A DNA stretch of 24,860 nt, taken from positions 1-24,860 of the IMG/VR virus record IMGVR_UViG_3300009172_000053; one strand, 5' to 3'. Both the position numbers and the translations under genes were made by a program. Origin of the DNA: a virus. This document shows, piece by piece, positions 1 to 9,393 of the stretch. The stretch's first letter is position 1, and each line of letters begins with the position of its first letter. Under the pieces are notes generated by a model. That model was given only the letters and a program-made list of their open reading frames with translations. It was not told the DNA's origin and made no database searches.

Positions 1-1173
1 AATAGTATATGCTACATCGTTATATAATGCGTTAGTTCCCATTATATCTCTAAGTGATGAAGTAGTTCCACTAGCGAATATAAACGTCGGATTAACCGAG
101 TTAGAACTAGATGGTGATGGGGTTGGAGTCGGTCCAGGTGTACTTGAACTCGGTGTTGGAGTCGGTCCAGGTGTACTTGAACTCGGTGTTGGGGTCGGGC
201 TTCCTACTGGTGTACCATCTGCGTTTGCATCAATGTTTCCACCACCTATAGAAATACTATTATTATTAACTGGTGTACCATCTGCATTTGCATTAATGTT
301 TCCACCTCCAATTATTATAGAGTTAGGAACAGCAGCACCACATGTAGTACATAATTCTTTCCATTCATTGCCTGAAAAATAACCCTCAAATGTATCAGTA
401 TTTGAATTGTATCTGAGCATACCAGCCACTGCTGTGATAGGATCTGCAGTATTATTTAATTGAACAAAACCCTTAAACTCAGCATTAGAATCAACATCTA
501 ATATTCCTGAGCCTAGCGTTTCTAATTTAATATTAGAGTTTGATCCCGATTGAATAGTAACACCTGATCCACCTGTTATAGTAGTATTGTTGTTAGAATC
601 TAAATCAATAGAATCAACATTTATTGCAAATTGAATGTTTGAAGCTTGGAATGCGTTTTGAATAGCAAATCTAGTTATTGAAGTATTTGCATCATATGCT
701 CCTGTAAATACTATTTTCTCACCGCTATTGTCATCTATCAATGTAATGTAGTTATCAAAAGCAATTGAATCCTTTTTGATAGTTAATTTTGCATTAATAT
801 CAGTATTTATACCGTCTGTTGAAGCCATTTCATTAAATCCTTCATCTCCTATAAATACAACTGGAGTATAAGCTAAACCTAATCTCTTTGGTTTTAAAAT
901 TTTATAAGCTGCAGAATTAGCACCTGTTGGATCTACAGAGGACCATGGTGTGTTAGTGGTTCCGGTTTCACCCTTTAAACCCTGTTCACCTTTTAAACCC
1001 TGGTCACCTTGAGCTCCAGTTAAACCTGGATTTCCTTGACCACCTTTTTGACCCTTTAGGCCTCTTGGCCCACCGCCATTTGCTAGTATCTGATCAAAGT
1101 TGTAGTTAATTTTCTCAAACTTAATAGAATCAGAATCGCTTGGATGTAATATTTCTCTAATGTTGATTGCCAT
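1..1173 (-). CDS. Collagen-like tail fibre protein, C-terminus beyond window
   Basis: I translated this frame by hand: 391 codons from the ATG at 1171-1173 stay open to base 1, so the C-terminus is missing. The first ~31 residues (MAINIREIL...INYNFDQIL) look like a virion-anchoring head and resemble the start of the 186-residue protein at 15194-15754. Residues 35-71 are twelve uninterrupted Gly-X-Y triplets, a collagen-like trimeric rod. Residues 72-250 are a beta-rich shaft. Residues ~251-275 carry the pattern MLRYNSNTDTFEGYFSGNEW, common near the distal part of phage tail fibres. A CTTCG motif follows, then two 21-residue repeats (GGGNI.ANADGTPV) and a TPTPSSSTPGP linker repeat. Role inferred: trimeric tail fibre or receptor-binding protein mounted on the baseplate. 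The start is one base after the stop of the giant gene, and a promoter-like motif lies 55 bp upstream. Family is clear; receptor unknown. Confidence 0.85.
   Translation of the reverse strand, partial: MAINIREILHPSDSDSIKFEKINYNFDQILANGGGPRGLKGQKGGQGNPGLTGAQGDQGLKGEQGLKGETGTTNTPWSSVDPTGANSAAYKILKPKRLGLAYTPVVFIGDEGFNEMASTDGINTDINAKLTIKKDSIAFDNYITLIDDNSGEKIVFTGAYDANTSITRFAIQNAFQASNIQFAINVDSIDLDSNNNTTITGGSGVTIQSGSNSNIKLETLGSGILDVDSNAEFKGFVQLNNTADPITAVAGMLRYNSNTDTFEGYFSGNEWKELCTTCGAAVPNSIIIGGGNINANADGTPVNNNSISIGGGNIDANADGTPVGSPTPTPSSSTPGPTPTPSSSTPGPTPTPSPSSSNSVNPTFIFASGTTSSLRDIMGTNALYNDVAYTI
100..204 (-). repeat. Pro/Thr/Ser linker repeat with two exact 33-bp units
   Basis: Two identical 33-bp units occupy 125-157 and 158-190, with degenerate partial copies on both sides. 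Each encodes 11 residues of the type PTPTPSSSTPG. The linker separates the fibre body from the domain cut by the left edge. A diverged version of the same linker is found at 8570-8638 in the giant gene. Probably a flexible or stiff extended hinge; the exact repeat makes copy-number change by slippage plausible. Confidence 0.9.
205..324 (-). repeat. 63-bp tandem repeat in fibre gene, two copies
   Basis: Copies at about 268-324 and 205-261, period 63 bp, encode NSI.IGGGNI followed by ANADGTPV. They differ at a few bases only. The pattern of alternating hydrophobic and Gly/Asn residues fits stacked beta-strands in a trimeric fibre. Confidence 0.85.
961..1071 (-). other. Collagen-like Gly-X-Y coding segment
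   Basis: This segment encodes residues 35-71 of the fibre, with Gly at every third position thirteen times in a row and charged or polar X/Y residues (GLK, GQK, GEQ, GDQ, GET). Such runs form triple helices in phage fibres without hydroxyproline. Confidence 0.9.
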
Positions 1174-1174
1174 T

Positions 1175-4100
1175 TTATGACTTTATTTTTATCATAGGTT
1201 TTATATCATAAGAGTAGCCTAATCTTTTATTATATATCAACCTAAAATTCATTGGCTTTTGGACGTGACTTCTATATGCAAAATTATTCTTATCAAGCGT
1301 GAAACCGTCACTGTCTAATTGATCAATAGTTACTGCATTTATAATCTTAGAACCTTTACCCTTAAATCGTTTAGTGTATAATTGAACAGAATCTAGTATA
1401 TAAGTTTCTATTAAATTATTTTCAGCGTATAGTAGTGCATCATCGGTCAATGTTTCTTTGTTTCCAGCTGAATTAGCAGGAGAAACATATTTTGAAATAT
1501 TCTCTAACACACCGTCTTTTGCAAGTCTAGTAATTAATGTATCTGTTATGTAAAAATCAGCTATAACGTAATTTATATTTTCATATACAACAACATTACT
1601 AGTATTCGCATTATTTCTTAAAATATCATCTAGTTCTTCCTCTGAAGTAACATATGATGTGTTGAAATCAAGAAGATTATATGAATATTTAGGCTTCATC
1701 ACTGTTGATGCTAAATATGATCTTTCCTCGTGAGTGTCTAACGTGCCTGGAATACTAGTAGAAGTTCCACCTGCTAACGATCTTGTATAATAATCAGAAT
1801 CCCATGAGGATCTAAATACATTAATATCTTTTTTATCGATAGCGATCTCTCCAATAAGAGGATATAAAGGCAGTTTATCACTAGTACTAGAAAGTTTAGT
1901 TACACCACTAGGATTTATTTCATTTACTTTATGATAGAAATGATTTTTAATTATTCCCCATTCAGCATCATGTGTACCATCGTCACTAATAAACCCTAAG
2001 TTAAACATAACACCACATTTGTTATATCTTCTGTAATATGCATCTGCTCTATTAAACTCATCTAAATTAGTTAATGAGTGTTTATATAAAGCCTCTTCAA
2101 ATCTAAGCTCGTTAGTGTTATTTGTCAAATGTAATCTATTAACTTTAAAGTGAGAATATGCATCAGTAAATGTAACAATAGGTTTCATATCTACCGTATA
2201 ACTTCCATTATGTCTTATTAAGAAAGGATAATATTCAGAGTTAGACATTAAATTATAACCAATATTACCTTTAAATAATTTAAAACTTTTGGGTTTGTCT
2301 GTATCTTCTTCAATGTTAAGATTAGATCTTTGAATTACTTCTGTACCGTCGCTAAAGTTAATAACAAATCTATTGTTTAATATAGTTCCATCAACATCAA
2401 CTGTCGTATATGTAATCTCATCGTTGTTTAAGTTGACCAAGTCTGCAACTGATTTTGCTGTTAAATCTTCTAAAATAATTTTATGTGCATTTGCTCCACC
2501 ACCAACATATGTATACTCAGCTTTACCTTGTATAGAGTTGGGTAAGAATTCAATATCTAATATGTCATTAGCATCAGCGATATTAATTGGTTTCCCTGCT
2601 ATTTTTAACGAATTGTCTGAATCTACCGCTGTTACAGAAACTTTATAAATTGAATTAGTATCGTCGTTAGGAAATAAATCTATAATAATATCACCATATA
2701 GTCCGTCATCACCTAGTGTTATTTGAGAATCAAATTGAGGTAATGTGCCACTAATGTGAGAAACGCCAGGAATAGTATAAGGTCCTTCATCTGACCAGTT
2801 TATAGATGAATCATTAAATTGTAATGCACCATTAAACTTAGTATCAGCATACGCAAAATCGTTTTGATTAGAATCAAACACTATTTTATGGTTTAATTCA
2901 TAAAGTAGTTTTCTATTCATATTACTGTCAATCCAATAATCACCTAAGTTTAAAGTAATATACATGATAACAAACTTAAATTGTTTGTTTTGAATCACTT
3001 CATATGATATACTATTGGTTTCAGCATCTTCGTTAACTTTAAGAAGTATACTAAATTTATAACCATTGAATTCACTACTCTTTACAAATTCACTAGCAGT
3101 TGTGTTTACAAATTCTTTTCTATTTTTAAAATCAACTTTAATACCTTTAAATACTGTACTAGCATGTGATATTCTATTACCACCATCTACTAGTGAATAT
3201 TTCTTTAAAAGGTTGGTCTTAATGTATGATGTGATAGAATCTTCTAGTGAATTTATTTCTGGATCACCTTCAAAAATATCATCATAAATATCTACTAAAT
3301 CTTCTGATGTGAGTTTCTTTTCAAATCCATCACTAATCATAAACTTGTCAAAATAATTATTGACGGTACTTTTAAATAAACTAGCACTTAAATCAAATCC
3401 CTCTATAAAGTTAACGTAACTAAAAGTATCGTTAATTTCATTGTACTTCAAATACTTAGGTGGTTTTTCCATATAGAACCACTCATGTGTCATTGCTTCT
3501 CTGTCTCTTTCAGAAACTGATAAATCTGGGGAGAAATTAGTTCTACCAAATGCTTCGTTGACATTTAAGTAATATGGTTGCTCTCTGACTGTAACTGTAT
3601 CTTTAAGTACCCATTTGTTAATGTTAGGTACTATTCTAGAATTAGTAGCATATTCTTTTAAATTGTTTTCTTTAAGTCTGTCGTATTCTGATGTGATTTG
3701 TTCTAAATCTTCATCATCTACTGTTTCTTCAGTTAATATTTTAGATAAATTAGAGAAATAATCTATTGGATTTAATTCAAAATCCTCACTGAAAATATCC
3801 CTAGCGCTTAATATAGTAGTTTCAAGTCCAGTTGTTTCATCGATATTATTTATAGCGTTTGTATATGGTTCGTAATCTATTTCAGATTGAGTCTCGTACA
3901 CTAGTTCTTTTATGTCTGAATTAGATGTGTCATAAAAATCAGTATTTAAGTCATACATGTCATATGCTGAAAATAAACCCAATCTAACTTCATTTTCATA
4001 ATATATTTTACTATCACCATCGGTTAAATCGTTCTTATCTTCTAAAACTACTTTAGAATAATCACTGTTAATCCTAGTAATATCTTCTACCACGTCTATT

Positions 4101-7100
4101 ACTTTATTGTAGACATTAGCATATCTAGTTTGTATATAGTCGTTTGCATTTATTTCACTTAACGTTTCATTGTTTACAAATACTGATTTACCGGGTGCAT
4201 TACCACCTGAAAGGAAATATGCATCATATTTTTCTAATATGGCCTGTTCTGGCAATAATGCTATATTCTCTCTAAGTTGTAATCTATTATATAGATCTGC
4301 GTTTTCGATAGTTAAAAATTCATTAACATTACCTTTACCTAATAATAAGCAAGATTGCATTAATTCGTATCCAGATATTTTACTAACTATATAAACTATT
4401 GATCCAACGTTATGTGCAGTAAACCTAGATTCATTACCATCAATACATGCTGCTAGTGCTACCGCAACATCTGTTGTTGTACCCTGATTAGAATATCTAT
4501 ATCCTTCAAATCTACCAGCAACGATTTGAGATTCTGCTCTGTATATGTGATTTTGTAAATTTAGATTGGTTTGAATTTGATCATTTCTAATAATACAATC
4601 ACCTTGTGAAAGTATTCTTAAATTTAGATCTCCTAAATTAGCGTGTCTTTCAGTAAAAAAGAAACTTTTAGTATTAATAAAACTGCTACCATCAAGTGTA
4701 ATATCAAAAAGATCTCTGAATAATAAAGAATCTTCCATGTTTAGATAATATATGCTTGTACCATCTGCCTTGGTACCATATGTTACTTTATTATAAATAG
4801 TTTTAATAGTTTCAGAAAATCCATCAATGCCATTCAGTAGGTCATCTGCTACTGTTTCTATTGAAAATGTTTTAGGTGTGCTTGGATTTGCAGGATCATC
4901 AATAGCAAATACAATCACTTGTCCTGGAACGTATTTAATAAATGTGAATTTATTAGCTTCCTCTTTGATATTCGTGATTCCTAGTGCGTCATTAGTATGT
5001 GGCGTATTAGTTACGTTTAACTTTATGAAGTCATAGCCATGATCATTGTTTTCTTCCAGGTCAATTGATCTACCTGTTTCTTTTATACCTAATTGATCTG
5101 ATATGTAATTTCCTCCATCTTCTATGGCAACTTTCCATTCCTTGTCGTTATATACTGCATTACCTGAGACATTAAAGAATTTATTTCCTGCGCTAGCGTA
5201 TGCTAACATTGGCATTGTAGTAATTTGTTTATATGATGGTATTGCTGTCTCAGGCCTAGTGGCATCCACCAAAGAATTTAGTTCTTTAAAGTGGTGTATC
5301 TTACCATCAATCGAAAATATTCTACCATAACCAGAATCTATTTCATCTACAAATAATCCAAAGTATCTGTTTACACTATATTCTGATGCTAAATCATCGT
5401 TAAATAAAAATTCTAAATTAATTAAGTTTGCTGAAGCTATCGCATTTCTTCTAAATGCATCAGTTATATAATCATTTGCTTCAATTAATGGCTTATCAGT
5501 TAAGATATAATCTTTATATAGATATTCTCCTTTAGATGTAAAACCTCCCTTAATAAGATCGATTCCGTTAAAGCTAGATTTCTCCTTCTTTTCAAAGTTT
5601 ACAGTGATTGGTGCTGAAGGAAAAGTTTCGTCTTGTACGTGATTTCTTAAATATGTACCTATACTAGAATTTCTAGTTAAATCAAATGATTTAATAATTT
5701 CTGAATTTCTAAGAAGACTTTTAATTCTACTTAGATTATCTACAGCGTTATCTTGTAAATTTAAAGATCCCACTGGATCATTAATTCTGTAGATAACAAA
5801 GTTTCTAGGTATATGAGTGTCTAACCATATTGGTGCAAACATTCTAAAATCTTCTGTGTGCGATTTAGAAAAATTATAGTTCGTACCATATTGATATGAT
5901 TCTTCTATTTGTTTTTCATAACTGTCCAAAACAGTAATATCAGAATAATCTCTTTTTGTTTGGAACATTAGCTCGTTTGGAGTTGAGTTCACATTATAGA
6001 AATTAGCAACATCATACGCATATTTACCATCTTTGTTGATAGGAAATTTCTTGTATTCTACAGCTGCTAATTCTTTACTGGCATTTATACTTTCTAAATA
6101 TAAATTATCATCTTCACTAACAACTAACTTAACATTAGTAGTAAGTTTAGGATTTGTTCTTAAAAGTGGTCTAGAAACATTGTCTAATTTATAGTTAGAC
6201 TCTAAATCAAAGTTAGGTCCTAGTGCTTCAATAATAGAATCATCCATTATTGGCATGTTATATATAGAATCTGGATTTTTAGAAGGGTCTCCACAATCGT
6301 CACACGTCTCTCCAGAATAAACACTTATTTCTTGTTCACTTCCAAAACCTAAATCAACTGCATTAATACCAGCTACTTTAATACTTGGCGATGCATATGT
6401 AGTGTTAATAGAGTTTACGGCGCCTGCTATAGTTTCAGACCAAATAATGTGTACAAATGTTAGGCATCCATATCCCTCTGGTTGAACGGTCTGTTGTTTT
6501 GATATGTCATCGAAACTGTCGATTAAACCCTTGAGTGGGCTTTCGCCTAATGGAACAGAATTACCTTCAGCATTCATTGTAACATCAAAACCAGCATCAA
6601 CTACATGTAAATTCCAATATTGAGAAAGTGTTCCTAGTGTGTTATCTTGGTCCGTGTTTGAATTACACTCATAAAATACATAATATACATTAGTATCATT
6701 TATACCACCGTCTCCAGTAGTTAAGCCTAAGTTTTCACTATTAAGGCCTGGTCTATTGTATTGCACACAATCACCTAATTGCGTGATCTCTGAATTCTTT
6801 ACAAATTGGTTGCTGCCATTAAATCCATACCAGTTATATTCAAACCCATCACCTTCGTTGTCCCATACTAAATAACCAGCATCAATGCCAAAATCCAAAT
6901 ATACACCGGCTGGTGCCAAACCCTCTATTATGTTTCCATCTGCAGCAAGTTGACTTGTGAATATTGGAATATGTTGTTGGGCTATTTCAATTAAATCTAA
7001 TTCAACTGGAACAATTCCATTAATTTCCGGGAGTCTATAATAAATATCTTGTGTAGTAGAGCTGGTACCACATATATCATCAACGTTTGTCGCATATGTT

Positions 7101-9310
7101 AAAGTACCTAAATTAAATGTAACATATGTTATAGGCTCAGGACAATACCATTTTACATCTCCATTTGTTGTGGTCCATGCGCCGGTAATTCCTCTTTTGT
7201 AGTAAATATCTGCTTCGCTATCTGCTTGATATAAACCTGCTGGAATTAACCCCTCTAGTGTTTCATTAAGGCCATTTTGATATTGATTTGCTCTATAGCT
7301 ACTAACAAACAGTTTAGTGTTATTTGCAACTAGTGTTCCTAGAGATATTGAAGGATCTCCAGCTGTTGAGATTCCGTAATATACGTCTACTGTTTCACCT
7401 CCGCCAGGATTACAAAGACTAGTCTCTGATCCAGAATATCTAACTCTAGTTTTTTGAAATAAATCTGATTGTGCCTCACATGTTCCTATAGTTAATATTT
7501 CACCAGAACTATTTAGCGTTATTATTTTTTCTTGATCGTCTTGTACTATTTTACAATGAGTTGCAATGTTATCAGAAGCTCTAACGCCTGCACCATTAAC
7601 ATCATTATATATTTTATCACCTATTGAAAGTCCACTTATTTGTGTTGCATTCTGTGTTGAGAACCAAGCTGAATTAGTTGCTGGCTCTAAACATGCATCG
7701 TCGTCATTGTTATAAAATGCGGTTGCATTAATTTCAAAGAATGCAGGAAACGAAATGTTTACAGTAATAACAGTTGTAGAAATACTTCCTTCAGAATCTT
7801 CTGCGCTTAATGTTATGGTGTCTGGCCCAGTTTCACCTAAATTTGGTGTATATGAAACAGTAGAATTACCAGTATCTATTGAAGCTACACCCTTTGATGG
7901 CTGTACAGTAATAGAATATGTAATAGTTTGACCTTCTGCATCAATTGCATTGTACGAAAGGTTTATCGCTGTTGTCTCATTTAGAGACGTTGCTATTGTA
8001 TAAGGCGTGTTCTGAAATACTGGAGCAGTGTTAGCTTCAGCTGCTATGTTAATAGTAACAGTTCCACCTGATATATTACCAGTAGTATCTTCTGCAGTAT
8101 AATTAAATGTTTGTTGTTTGTCGCCATCTGCAAATACTAATTGAGGTGCAGTATATAATGTTCCACCACTTGTAAGTGTGCCAAGAGATGATCCTGATAT
8201 TACAGGGGTTAAAGCGCCGAGTGTAATTATAAGGTCACCATCAGCGTCTATATCATCGCTTACTAACGACCATATATTAATGTTTTGAGTATCTTCAGAA
8301 TTAAGGTTAATTATACTATCATTTGATACTGGAGCACTATCGCCATCAATGGATCCTGTACATGTTATTGTTCCATCTGCTGAATTTTGATACCCACCTG
8401 GTATTGTAATGGTAAATGTGTAAGTACTTGAACCTGGTTGTATTGTAGTAGGTGCTACTATTCCTGATACACCAACTGCAGCATAATTAGTGCTTATGTC
8501 AATAACTGTACCCACTGCCAATCCATCTAAACTAGATAAATCTAATTGAGCTACTGTACAGTCAAATATAGGATCGGGCGATGGAGATGGCGTTGGCGTT
8601 GGTGCTGGTACACTTGAACTTGGTGTTGGCGTTGGAGCTACATTAACAATGTCTAATGTTGCAGAATCATTTGAACCCATGCCGGTTGCGTCAGTTGATG
8701 ATAAATCAAATTTCAGAACTTCTAAACTTTCAGTTTCAGCATCAGTGTTTATTGCAAACGTAAGTGTTGCTTGATATAGAAACGGATCTGATGCGGAAAT
8801 TACAGAAAGAGGTATTGCGTCGTCTATGACTAAATCAAGATCATTGTAGTCTGCTGCAGTTGCACCATTATCATCAAGTATATACTCAATATCTTCACCA
8901 ACAAAATCTCCAAGTGCTGTAATGAAAAGTGAAACAGTGTCACCTTCGCTTGCTTGTGTTATTGAAGTTCCAGAGGCTGTACTTAATTCCCATCTATTAT
9001 CTAAAAATAATTTACTACATTCACTAGTTGTTGTGCTGGTTTGTCCGCTAACACTGTTAATTTTAATTTCACCAAAAAAAGATGTGTCCTTTATTGCCCA
9101 AAAGTTCTCTCCAGTTTCATTGTTTAGGTATGTTGAGGTGACTGCTGTAGTTAGCGTAGTCTCTTGGTATAATTGTACACCAATTACTGACGAAATGTCG
9201 GATATATCATCATACCATACCTCGATCTCTGTTGTATCTACGCGATCAAAACTACATGTTGATGCAGCATTGGCAGACGCTTGAAATAATTTAATTGAAA
9301 TTGATGCCAT
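1175..9310 (-). CDS. Giant modular virion protein (2711 residues), probable tail appendage or adhesin
   Basis: No full-length family recognised. From the N-terminus: residues 1-110, unassigned beta-rich; ~113-225, Calx-beta-like, with the EGD...ATAADY pattern; 225-247, a TPTPSSSVPAPTPTPSPSP linker; 250-325, beta-sandwich; ~326-424 and ~427-519, two cadherin/bacterial Ig-like domains (D.DADGD, NTAPVF, SYNAIDAEG); ~525-965, about four Cys-bounded repeats containing DVYY/DIYY/NVYY and GL.PAG.Y; ~1000-1010, a CDDCGD motif. Residues ~1040-2711 are long, without obvious repeats, and include NPKLTTNVKLVV (1053-1064) and IPRNFVIYRINDP (1167-1179). Two Y..D.KP motifs occur near ~2370 and at the C-terminus. 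No signal peptide is seen. The architecture and neighbours suggest a very large fibre, tail tip or host-adhesion protein. It follows the 1279-residue gene after the largest gap of the window, which holds a promoter-like motif. The reading frame is intact over 8.1 kb. Confidence 0.85.
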   Translation of the reverse strand: MASISIKLFQASANAASTCSFDRVDTTEIEVWYDDISDISSVIGVQLYQETTLTTAVTSTYLNNETGENFWAIKDTSFFGEIKINSVSGQTSTTTSECSKLFLDNRWELSTASGTSITQASEGDTVSLFITALGDFVGEDIEYILDDNGATAADYNDLDLVIDDAIPLSVISASDPFLYQATLTFAINTDAETESLEVLKFDLSSTDATGMGSNDSATLDIVNVAPTPTPSSSVPAPTPTPSPSPDPIFDCTVAQLDLSSLDGLAVGTVIDISTNYAAVGVSGIVAPTTIQPGSSTYTFTITIPGGYQNSADGTITCTGSIDGDSAPVSNDSIINLNSEDTQNINIWSLVSDDIDADGDLIITLGALTPVISGSSLGTLTSGGTLYTAPQLVFADGDKQQTFNYTAEDTTGNISGGTVTINIAAEANTAPVFQNTPYTIATSLNETTAINLSYNAIDAEGQTITYSITVQPSKGVASIDTGNSTVSYTPNLGETGPDTITLSAEDSEGSISTTVITVNISFPAFFEINATAFYNNDDDACLEPATNSAWFSTQNATQISGLSIGDKIYNDVNGAGVRASDNIATHCKIVQDDQEKIITLNSSGEILTIGTCEAQSDLFQKTRVRYSGSETSLCNPGGGETVDVYYGISTAGDPSISLGTLVANNTKLFVSSYRANQYQNGLNETLEGLIPAGLYQADSEADIYYKRGITGAWTTTNGDVKWYCPEPITYVTFNLGTLTYATNVDDICGTSSTTQDIYYRLPEINGIVPVELDLIEIAQQHIPIFTSQLAADGNIIEGLAPAGVYLDFGIDAGYLVWDNEGDGFEYNWYGFNGSNQFVKNSEITQLGDCVQYNRPGLNSENLGLTTGDGGINDTNVYYVFYECNSNTDQDNTLGTLSQYWNLHVVDAGFDVTMNAEGNSVPLGESPLKGLIDSFDDISKQQTVQPEGYGCLTFVHIIWSETIAGAVNSINTTYASPSIKVAGINAVDLGFGSEQEISVYSGETCDDCGDPSKNPDSIYNMPIMDDSIIEALGPNFDLESNYKLDNVSRPLLRTNPKLTTNVKLVVSEDDNLYLESINASKELAAVEYKKFPINKDGKYAYDVANFYNVNSTPNELMFQTKRDYSDITVLDSYEKQIEESYQYGTNYNFSKSHTEDFRMFAPIWLDTHIPRNFVIYRINDPVGSLNLQDNAVDNLSRIKSLLRNSEIIKSFDLTRNSSIGTYLRNHVQDETFPSAPITVNFEKKEKSSFNGIDLIKGGFTSKGEYLYKDYILTDKPLIEANDYITDAFRRNAIASANLINLEFLFNDDLASEYSVNRYFGLFVDEIDSGYGRIFSIDGKIHHFKELNSLVDATRPETAIPSYKQITTMPMLAYASAGNKFFNVSGNAVYNDKEWKVAIEDGGNYISDQLGIKETGRSIDLEENNDHGYDFIKLNVTNTPHTNDALGITNIKEEANKFTFIKYVPGQVIVFAIDDPANPSTPKTFSIETVADDLLNGIDGFSETIKTIYNKVTYGTKADGTSIYYLNMEDSLLFRDLFDITLDGSSFINTKSFFFTERHANLGDLNLRILSQGDCIIRNDQIQTNLNLQNHIYRAESQIVAGRFEGYRYSNQGTTTDVAVALAACIDGNESRFTAHNVGSIVYIVSKISGYELMQSCLLLGKGNVNEFLTIENADLYNRLQLRENIALLPEQAILEKYDAYFLSGGNAPGKSVFVNNETLSEINANDYIQTRYANVYNKVIDVVEDITRINSDYSKVVLEDKNDLTDGDSKIYYENEVRLGLFSAYDMYDLNTDFYDTSNSDIKELVYETQSEIDYEPYTNAINNIDETTGLETTILSARDIFSEDFELNPIDYFSNLSKILTEETVDDEDLEQITSEYDRLKENNLKEYATNSRIVPNINKWVLKDTVTVREQPYYLNVNEAFGRTNFSPDLSVSERDREAMTHEWFYMEKPPKYLKYNEINDTFSYVNFIEGFDLSASLFKSTVNNYFDKFMISDGFEKKLTSEDLVDIYDDIFEGDPEINSLEDSITSYIKTNLLKKYSLVDGGNRISHASTVFKGIKVDFKNRKEFVNTTASEFVKSSEFNGYKFSILLKVNEDAETNSISYEVIQNKQFKFVIMYITLNLGDYWIDSNMNRKLLYELNHKIVFDSNQNDFAYADTKFNGALQFNDSSINWSDEGPYTIPGVSHISGTLPQFDSQITLGDDGLYGDIIIDLFPNDDTNSIYKVSVTAVDSDNSLKIAGKPINIADANDILDIEFLPNSIQGKAEYTYVGGGANAHKIILEDLTAKSVADLVNLNNDEITYTTVDVDGTILNNRFVINFSDGTEVIQRSNLNIEEDTDKPKSFKLFKGNIGYNLMSNSEYYPFLIRHNGSYTVDMKPIVTFTDAYSHFKVNRLHLTNNTNELRFEEALYKHSLTNLDEFNRADAYYRRYNKCGVMFNLGFISDDGTHDAEWGIIKNHFYHKVNEINPSGVTKLSSTSDKLPLYPLIGEIAIDKKDINVFRSSWDSDYYTRSLAGGTSTSIPGTLDTHEERSYLASTVMKPKYSYNLLDFNTSYVTSEEELDDILRNNANTSNVVVYENINYVIADFYITDTLITRLAKDGVLENISKYVSPANSAGNKETLTDDALLYAENNLIETYILDSVQLYTKRFKGKGSKIINAVTIDQLDSDGFTLDKNNFAYRSHVQKPMNFRLIYNKRLGYSYDIKPMIKIKS
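1229..1238 (-). promoter_or_regulatory. Candidate late promoter for collagen-like fibre
   Basis: GATATATAAT on the minus strand, 55 bp before the fibre start and inside the last codons of the giant gene. It is identical to the three intergenic copies at 9357, 23225 and 24574. No shared -35 element is visible, as with T4 late promoters (TATAAATA box only). Confidence 0.5.
8570..8638 (-). repeat. TPTPSSS linker in giant gene, related to the fibre linker
   Basis: Encodes residues 225-247 of the giant protein (PTPTPSSSVPAPTPTPSPSP and flanks). At both protein and DNA level it resembles the linker at 100-204, for example the shared bases cacttgaact.ggtgttgg.gt. It joins the Calx-beta-like part to the Ig-like part. 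Confidence 0.8.
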
Positions 9311-9331
9311 TTACCGTGTTAATTGTTTTAT

Positions 9332-9360
9332 TAATAGAGTTCTCATTACCTTCTCTATTA
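9332..9360. promoter_or_regulatory. Inverted repeat upstream of giant gene
   Basis: TAATAGAG (9332-9339) and CTCTATTA (9353-9360) are perfect 8-bp inverted arms around a 13-base spacer. The right arm overlaps the promoter-like motif at 9357-9366. This could be an operator or a 5' leader hairpin; chance cannot be excluded in AT-rich DNA. Confidence 0.3.
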
Positions 9361-9366
9361 TATATC
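9357..9366 (-). promoter_or_regulatory. Candidate late promoter for giant virion protein
   Basis: GATATATAAT on the minus strand, in the 83-bp gap before the giant gene, ending 46 bp before its ATG. Same 10-mer as at 1229, 23225 and 24574. Confidence 0.55.
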
Positions 9367-9393
9367 TAACACAATAACAGTAGCTTTCCCATA

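Noticed and set aside
8922-9284. Plus-strand open frame of 120 codons
   Set aside because: Fully antisense to the well-supported start of the giant gene; no start context or family features. The same applies to all other plus-strand frames here, for example 13956-14282 and 15486-15842.
9311-9393. Rho-independent terminator between the 1279-residue and giant genes
   Set aside because: No GC-rich stem followed by a T run on the transcribed strand; the inverted repeat there is AT-rich and overlaps the promoter-like box.
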